A DNA stretch of 64,000 nt from Rhodococcus maanshanensis NBRC 100610 (GTDB lineage: Bacteria > Actinomycetota > Actinomycetes > Mycobacteriales > Mycobacteriaceae): the NCBI RefSeq assembly GCF_001894865.1, contig NZ_BCXA01000024.1, positions 1-64,000 on the forward strand, in the 5' to 3' direction. Shown here one piece after another: positions 59,232-64,000 of the stretch (position 1 is its first letter; the number at the start of each line of letters is the position of its first letter). The position numbers and the translations under genes were made by a program. The notes below the pieces were generated by a model. It was not told the DNA's origin. It saw only the letters and a list, made by a program, of their open reading frames with translations, and did not search any database.

Positions 59232-59873
59232 ATGAAGCAGCGATTCACCGTCCGCCGCCGGATTGCCGTGGCCCTCACGTCCGCAGCAGCCGCCACCACA
59301 ATCTTCACCGGGACGGCCGCCGCCGCACCCGCCGCCCAGCCCACCGCCGACCTCGGCGCGGCCGCCTCCGGGCTGCGCGCCGCGGCCGCGGGCAACGCCG
59401 ACGCGGAGGCTGCGATCGAGCGGCTGATCGCCTCGCCGCAGGATGTGGCGAAGGGACTCGGCAAGCCCGTGCTCACCCTGCCGGGGCAGATCTTCCCGGT
59501 GCCCGCCTACTCCGACACCGGACAGGGCGGCGAGGTCCTCGGCCAGCTCTACGGCTCGGGGGTGGCCACCAACATGAACAACGAGTTCCGCTTCGGCTTC
59601 TTCGGCGGACCGGGGAGCATCGCCGACAACCAGACGGGCGCCGAGCTGAACGTGGTCTGGTACAGCCTGGCCAACGGAACGAGCGGCATCACCCGGCTCG
59701 ACCAGAACAACAAGGTCGTCCCCACCGTCATCTCCACCGCACCGCTGAACGTCGGTAAGGGCATGGTCGTCGGCGCGGTCTACGGCTCGCTCTGGCACAA
59801 GGTCGGCCCGAAGGCGGAGGACGTCGTCAAGAGCACCATCTGGATGCCGAGCATGGGCATGGTGATGAGTTAG
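59232..59873 (+). CDS. Secreted protein of unknown function
   Basis: The 213-residue protein has a signal peptide (RRRIAVALTSAAAATTIFTGTAAAA) and an AAGGAG ribosome-binding sequence 5 bases before ATG 59232. After an Ala-rich helical part the mature protein has a beta-rich region (MNNEFRFGFFGGPGSIADN; ELNVVWYSLANGTSGITRL). The family is not recognised; it does not show MspA porin motifs. Overlaps the convergent gene by 4 bases. Confidence 0.78.
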   Translation: MKQRFTVRRRIAVALTSAAAATTIFTGTAAAAPAAQPTADLGAAASGLRAAAAGNADAEAAIERLIASPQDVAKGLGKPVLTLPGQIFPVPAYSDTGQGGEVLGQLYGSGVATNMNNEFRFGFFGGPGSIADNQTGAELNVVWYSLANGTSGITRLDQNNKVVPTVISTAPLNVGKGMVVGAVYGSLWHKVGPKAEDVVKSTIWMPSMGMVMS

Positions 59874-60598
59874 CAGCAGGTCCCGGGACTCTCACGGGTG
59901 TCCCACCAGTGGGTCCACCGGTCCGCGAGGGTCGCGAACTCCTCGGCGCCCCGGCCGTAGACGCTCAGGATCATCTGGGCGCCGCCGCCGGGGCGCTGCT
60001 CGTTCTGTGGCTGGATCGCGAGCACCAGCAGCCCGGGTCCGAGCGCGTCGACGGTCAGCCCGAGCTGCTTGGGCGAGCGGAACCAGACCGTGCCGCTGAT
60101 GGCATCGCCTGTCGCGACGAGGGCGGTGTACGCGGACCCGGGCGGCCCGGTGATCCCCGCCACTCCCAGCAACTCCATCGCGGTGGCACCCGAGGTCGGG
60201 CCGTCGAGGTAGAGGGTGTGTCGTTCGGCGAGATCGTGGCGCTCCAGCCCGAACTTCAACTGCTGCAGAAACGTCGTCCAGCCCTCGGTGATGTCCTCGT
60301 ACCAGTCGTCCCACTCCGGGTGGGACCCCTTGGCGGATCGGGTGATCCGTACGATCGAGCCCTCGACGGCTGGCCTCACGGTGAACCGGTCGCCGCCCTG
60401 GAGCGTCAGCGTCGATGCAGCGGCATCCGCCTCGACGCCGTCGATGTAGATCTCGCGGATCTCGTCGTCGAGCCCGCCGGGGCCGTCGTACTCCCATCCG
60501 TGCCAGCGCCGGATGAGCGCGGGATCGCGCAACGCCTGCCATACGCGTTCCGGTTCGGACGCGATGGTGGTCTCGATGACGATCTCGGGCTCGGTCAT
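59870..60598 (-). CDS. SRPBCC-domain protein (AHSA1-like)
   Basis: The 242-residue protein begins with the AHSA1-type domain (IVIETTIASEPERVWQALRDPALIRRWHGWEYDG) and has a second related half. It ends in a CC pair. It probably binds a hydrophobic ligand. ATG at 60598. It is one of three SRPBCC proteins in the window. Confidence 0.82.
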   Translation of the reverse strand: MTEPEIVIETTIASEPERVWQALRDPALIRRWHGWEYDGPGGLDDEIREIYIDGVEADAAASTLTLQGGDRFTVRPAVEGSIVRITRSAKGSHPEWDDWYEDITEGWTTFLQQLKFGLERHDLAERHTLYLDGPTSGATAMELLGVAGITGPPGSAYTALVATGDAISGTVWFRSPKQLGLTVDALGPGLLVLAIQPQNEQRPGGGAQMILSVYGRGAEEFATLADRWTHWWDTRESPGTCC

Positions 60599-60860
60599 GA
60601 CTCCGATTCTGCTGCATCGAGGTCGTCGAAACCAGGCCGAGAACGGTTGAACATGTTGAAAAACAAATGATTTCGCGTCGCCGATTTGCGGTCGGCCGGC
60701 CGCCTACGCACGCGAAATGTGGGCGGTCGGAGGGACTCTGGAATAGGGTCGTGCGAGGCCGTCGGGTGAGTTGGCCGCCTGCCGGGGGTGTGGGCAGGTT
60801 CTAGTGAGCACAGGCGTACTGAAGGAAATGTGAGAGCACTTCGATTCAGGGGGCGTTGCC
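60599..60860. other. 262-bp promoter region before the DXS unit
   Basis: No gene seen. The left part is AT-rich around AACATGTTGAAAAACAAATG and could hold the promoters for both divergent genes. Confidence 0.4.
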
Positions 60861-60926
60861 ATGACCACCAGTTCAGTTCTGTCCGGAGTGATCGTACGAA
60901 ACCCGGATTCGACGTGGGGCCGCTGA
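60861..60926 (+). CDS. Possible 21-residue leader peptide before dxs
   Basis: ATG 60861 is preceded by an AGGGGGC ribosome-binding sequence and the frame ends at 60926, 1 base before the GTG of the DXS gene. The peptide reads MTTSSVLSGVIVRNPDSTWG plus R. Close coupling suggests a translated leader, but no family is known. Confidence 0.38.
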   Translation: MTTSSVLSGVIVRNPDSTWGR

Positions 60927-60927
60927 G

Positions 60928-62847
60928 GTGGCCGCCGTCGGACTGTCGGCCTGCGAGTCCGCGGTCGCCAGGAACGCCGCGGCAGGCGCGGGTGATCCCG
61001 GTGAATGGCCGTTGCTCGCGAAGGTCACGGCACCGGGCGATATCAGGGGCCTCGATCCCGGCGAGATCGCCGAGCTGTGCACGCAGATCAGGGGCTTTCT
61101 GATCCAGAAGGTGTGCGCCACCGGCGGGCACCTCGGCGGGAACCTGGGGGTTGTCGAGCTGACCGTGGCCCTGCACCGGGCCTTCGACTCACCACGCGAC
61201 GTCCTGATCTTCGACACCGGACACCAGACCTACGTCCACAAGATCCTGACCGGCCGCGGTGCCGACTTCGACGGGCTCCGGCAGGAGGGCGGACTGTCCG
61301 GCTATCCGAGCCGGGGTGAGTCCGCGCACGACACGGTGGAGAACTCCCACGCGTCGACCGCGCTCTCCTACGCCGACGGACTCGCGAAGGCGTTCGCGCT
61401 GCGGGGTGAGAAGGGGCGACGGGTCGTCGCGGTGATCGGGGACGGCGGGATGACCGGCGGCCTCGCCTGGGAGGGGCTCAACAACCTGTCCGTCCCGGGC
61501 TCGGGCCTGCCCGTCGTGGTGGTGCTCAACGACAACGGCCGTTCCTACGACCCCACGGTCGGGGGACTGGCGGCGCATCTGGGCGCGCTGCGGAGAGCAC
61601 GCCACGAGGACGCCTCCACCACCGAACGGTCGCCTGCTCCCCGGTTGGTCGCGAACACCGTGTTCGAGCACCTCGGACTCGCCTACATCGGACCGGTCGA
61701 CGGCCACGACGTCGCGGCCCTCGAGTCCGCGTTCGACCACGCGGGCTCGCTCGACCGGCCGGTCCTCGTGCACGTCGTCACCGCCAAGGGCAGGGGCTAC
61801 GAGCCGGCGGAAACCGATGACGCCGACCGGATGCACGGCATCGGGATCCTCGACCCCGCGACGGGCGCCGCCACGGCACCGGGAAAGTCAACGTGGACAG
61901 ATGTTTTCGGTGACGAGATCGTGCGGATCGGCGAGCGTCGTGCCGATGTGGTCTGCGTGACCGCGGCGATGTCGAAACCGGTCGGACTCGGCCCCTTCGC
62001 CCGGACCTTCCCCGACCGGGTCTTCGACGTCGGCATCGCCGAACAGCACGCCGTGTGCTCGGCCGCTGGTCTGGCGATGGGGGGACTGCACCCCGTGGTG
62101 TGCCTCTACGCCACCTTTCTGGGCCGGGCCTTCGACCAGGTGCTGATGGACGTCGCCCTGCAGCGGCAGCCGGTCACCTTCGTGCTCGACCGGGCAGGCA
62201 TCACCGGTCCCGACGGTGCCTCCCATCACGGCATGTGGGACACCGGGATCCTGAGCTTGGTGCCGGGGGTGCGCGTCGCGGCGCCGCGGGATCCGGCCTC
62301 GCTGCGTGAGCTCCTCGGCGAGGCCGTCGCCGACGACCGCGGGCCGACCGTGATTCGCTATCCCAAAGCGACAGCGGGACAGGATATCCCGGCGACCAGG
62401 CGGGTGGACGGTCTGGACATCCTGTACGACCCCGGGTCGCGGTCGCCCGAGGTGCTGCTGGTCGCCGCCGGGGTGATGGCCGGTCCCTGCCTCGAGGCCG
62501 CGGCACTCCTGCGCGGCTCCGGGATCGGCGCCACGGTGGTCGATCCGCGCTGGATCACCCCGATCAACCCGGCCCTGATCGAGTTGGCCGCGCGGCACCG
62601 CCTCGTCGTCACGGTCGAGGACGCCGCCCGCACCGGGGGCATGGGGGCACTTCTCGTGGAGGCCTGTGCCGACGCCGCCCTGACGACGCCCGTTCGGCCA
62701 CTCGGACTCCCGCGCGCCTTCATCGATCACGGCGGGCGGGGGGACCTGCTGGCCCGGCACGGCCTCACGGGGGAGCGGATCGCGGCCGCCGCAGCGCGAC
62801 TGCTCGCCGGGTCCTCGGACGAGCCGGATGATCCCGCGCATGAGTGA
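60928..62847 (+). CDS. dxs: 1-deoxy-D-xylulose-5-phosphate synthase-like (probable paralogue)
   Basis: The 639-residue ThDP enzyme has GGHLGGNLGVVELT at the N-terminus, ThDP/Mg site GDGGMTGG...NDN, domain II GIAEQHAV and a DXS-type C-terminal domain. It condenses pyruvate and glyceraldehyde-3-phosphate to DXP, the first MEP-pathway step. GGHLGGNLG differs from the usual GGHLGPNLG, and the Nudix partner suggests a second, specialised copy rather than the housekeeping one. GTG start. Confidence 0.88.
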   Translation: MAAVGLSACESAVARNAAAGAGDPGEWPLLAKVTAPGDIRGLDPGEIAELCTQIRGFLIQKVCATGGHLGGNLGVVELTVALHRAFDSPRDVLIFDTGHQTYVHKILTGRGADFDGLRQEGGLSGYPSRGESAHDTVENSHASTALSYADGLAKAFALRGEKGRRVVAVIGDGGMTGGLAWEGLNNLSVPGSGLPVVVVLNDNGRSYDPTVGGLAAHLGALRRARHEDASTTERSPAPRLVANTVFEHLGLAYIGPVDGHDVAALESAFDHAGSLDRPVLVHVVTAKGRGYEPAETDDADRMHGIGILDPATGAATAPGKSTWTDVFGDEIVRIGERRADVVCVTAAMSKPVGLGPFARTFPDRVFDVGIAEQHAVCSAAGLAMGGLHPVVCLYATFLGRAFDQVLMDVALQRQPVTFVLDRAGITGPDGASHHGMWDTGILSLVPGVRVAAPRDPASLRELLGEAVADDRGPTVIRYPKATAGQDIPATRRVDGLDILYDPGSRSPEVLLVAAGVMAGPCLEAAALLRGSGIGATVVDPRWITPINPALIELAARHRLVVTVEDAARTGGMGALLVEACADAALTTPVRPLGLPRAFIDHGGRGDLLARHGLTGERIAAAAARLLAGSSDEPDDPAHE

Positions 62848-63388
62848 GCGCACCGAACTGCGGTCCGGGGACGAGGTGCTGGCGATCTTCGACGACGCGG
62901 GCAGGCAGATCGGTACCGCGCCCAGGTCGCGGGTCTTCGCGGAGGGACTGTGGCTGGCCAGCGCCGGGGTCCTGCTGAGGTCTCTCGACGGTAGGTGGGT
63001 CTACGTGCATCGGCGCTCGCACAACAAGGAGGTGTTCGGCGGGCTGAATGATTGCATCGCGGGCGGTGGCGTCGACCCGGGGGAGAGTCCCGAGCAGGCC
63101 GCCCGTCGAGAGCTGGGGGAGGAGCTGGGGGTCACCGGTGTCACGCTGTCGCCGCTGGCGCGTATCTCCTGGGACGGGAGCTGGGCGGGACGACCGCTGC
63201 GGTGCCATCTCCATGCGTTCGAGGGCCAGTACGACGGGCCGATCCGGCACCAGGACCGGGAGATCGCGGGCGGCGGGTGGTGGACCGAGGCGGGCCTGCG
63301 GCGGCGCCTCGCGGACCCCTCGTGGCCGTTCGCGCCGCACAGCCGGGCCCTGCTCGGTGCCTCGCTGGGGTGGGCGACGGGCCGCTAG
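62840..63388 (+). CDS. Nudix hydrolase, YfcD/IDI-like
   Basis: The 182-residue protein starts EVLAIFDDAGRQIGTAPRSRV..EGLWLASAG, as in the isopentenyl-diphosphate-isomerase-like Nudix branch. The Nudix box is complete (GGVDPGESPEQAARRELGEE). ATG 62840 overlaps the dxs stop by 8 bases; ATG 62828 is possible. Linked to dxs, it may act on prenyl or phosphorylated intermediates. Confidence 0.85.
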   Translation: MSERTELRSGDEVLAIFDDAGRQIGTAPRSRVFAEGLWLASAGVLLRSLDGRWVYVHRRSHNKEVFGGLNDCIAGGGVDPGESPEQAARRELGEELGVTGVTLSPLARISWDGSWAGRPLRCHLHAFEGQYDGPIRHQDREIAGGGWWTEAGLRRRLADPSWPFAPHSRALLGASLGWATGR

Positions 63389-63394
63389 GCCGAC

Positions 63395-64000
63395 TCAGAA
63401 TTCGAACAGGTCCGCGGCGGCCGCCACCGCCAGCGGCGCTGCTGCGCTCTTGTCAGGGGAGAGATCGTGGCCGGTGCCCTCCACCAGCACGAGTCGCGTC
63501 GGTGTCGGCACCAGTTCGAGGGCGGCGCGCATCTCGTCCGGGGTCCCGAACGGGTCCCGGGTGCCGTGCACGAACACGCACGGAACGCGCAGGTCCGGTA
63601 GGTGGGCGGTTCTGGCCTTCTCGGGCTTACCCGGCGGGTGCAGCGGATACGAGAACAGCACCAGTCCGTCGCAGGATTCGGGGTGCTCCGCCGCGAGCAT
63701 GGTGGACTGGCGGCCGCCGTAAGAGTGTCCGCCGAGAATCATTGGGCCCGAAGTGAGTTCGCGAATCGCCTCCGCGGCGGCCGCGATGCCCTCGCGATCG
63801 CGATCCGCGGTGGACGGGCTCGGTGGGCCCTTCGGCCTGCGCTGTCGGAACGGCAGGTCGTAGCGGAGGACGAGCAGCCCGCGCTCCGCGAATTCCGTTG
63901 CCGCCCGCTGCAACATCTTGGCGTCGCGGTTACCGCCTGCGCCGTGTGCGAGCAGAAGGGCGCCGACCGGATCCCCTGCGGGCCGGTGGAGAACGCCGCT
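63395..64000 (-). CDS. Alpha/beta hydrolase, KANL3/Tex30-like (5' end outside window)
   Basis: The frame is open to the window edge, so the N-terminus is missing. It has an oxyanion motif LLAHGAGGNRDAKM, a nucleophile elbow LGGHSYGGRQ, the acid region HGTRDPFG and His in EGTGHDLS. This is the KANL3/Tex30 alpha/beta hydrolase-like family, common in mycobacteria. Substrate unknown. Confidence 0.85.
   Translation of the reverse strand, partial: SGVLHRPAGDPVGALLLAHGAGGNRDAKMLQRAATEFAERGLLVLRYDLPFRQRRPKGPPSPSTADRDREGIAAAAEAIRELTSGPMILGGHSYGGRQSTMLAAEHPESCDGLVLFSYPLHPPGKPEKARTAHLPDLRVPCVFVHGTRDPFGTPDEMRAALELVPTPTRLVLVEGTGHDLSPDKSAAAPLAVAAAADLFEF

Noticed and set aside
59232-59873. MspA-type porin
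   Set aside because: Similar size and signal peptide, but no MspA motifs are visible in the mature sequence; left as unknown secreted protein.
1-64000. CRISPR arrays, insertion sequences, rRNA genes
   Set aside because: No regularly spaced repeats, transposase genes or rRNA sequence were seen; the only mobile DNA is the tRNA-Arg element and possible remnants.

Overview
The window is chromosomal DNA from a high-GC actinomycete of the order Mycobacteriales, probably a Nocardia/Rhodococcus-type genus; this is inferred from gene content, not from a marker gene. The main clues are the order accD3, echA6, an Rv0906-like hydrolase, ctpE and an Rv0909-like gene, which matches the Rv0904c-Rv0909 neighbourhood of Mycobacterium tuberculosis, together with DevR/DevS (DosR/DosS) homologues, a DesA-type acyl-ACP desaturase, an F420-dependent LLM oxidoreductase and several mycobacterial-style secreted lipases and phosphatases. 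Genes are tightly packed, with many ATGA/GTGA stop-start overlaps and convergent genes that share stop codons.

Layout. Positions 1-4.9 kb hold a partial SDR, accD3 and a four-gene XRE regulator/membrane protein/NatAB-type ABC transporter operon. Positions 4.9-9.3 kb hold a copper/heme handling locus: a small membrane protein, then PepSY, CopC, PCu(A)C and a Tat-exported Dyp peroxidase. Positions 9.3-17.1 kb are mixed: an ABC-F protein, an aldo/keto reductase, a large membrane protein, a degenerate TrwC-relaxase-like gene, an AraC regulator and a flavin monooxygenase. Positions 17.1-32.4 kb carry the echA6-ctpE block. Its Rv0909 and Rv0910 toxin-antitoxin-like ends are separated by about 10 kb that encode a DCC oxidoreductase, a CPA1 antiporter, a lipase, a LytS/LytT-type two-component system and two cation/acetate symporters with small membrane partners. 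Positions 32.4-38.0 kb encode mostly secreted proteins.

Positions 38.02-46.76 kb are an 8.7 kb integrative element inserted at the 3' end of tRNA-Arg(CCT), bounded by 29-bp direct repeats. It carries a tyrosine integrase, two small HTH proteins, a frame-disrupted replication-type protein, an HK97 portal and a fused HK97 prohead protease-major capsid protein. I see no terminase, tail or lysis genes. It looks like a capsid-encoding phage satellite or a phiRv1/phiRv2-like element. Downstream of the capsid gene lies a reverse-strand cargo gene bracketed by a 51-bp duplication of the capsid 3' end. This element is the most novel part of the window.

Positions 46.8-54.5 kb hold metabolic and redox genes: a DUF6069-like protein and an NADP oxidoreductase either side of a MerR-type operator, a tandem ABM protein, an SDR, an LLM oxidoreductase, a multicopper oxidase and a VOC protein. 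Positions 54.6-59.2 kb are a dormancy/hypoxia-type cluster: a universal stress protein, a DesA-like desaturase, DevR with a DosR-like box, and DevS convergent to it with the heme-ligand histidine conserved. Positions 59.2-64 kb hold a secreted protein, an SRPBCC protein, a second-type DXS with a Nudix hydrolase, and a partial alpha/beta hydrolase.
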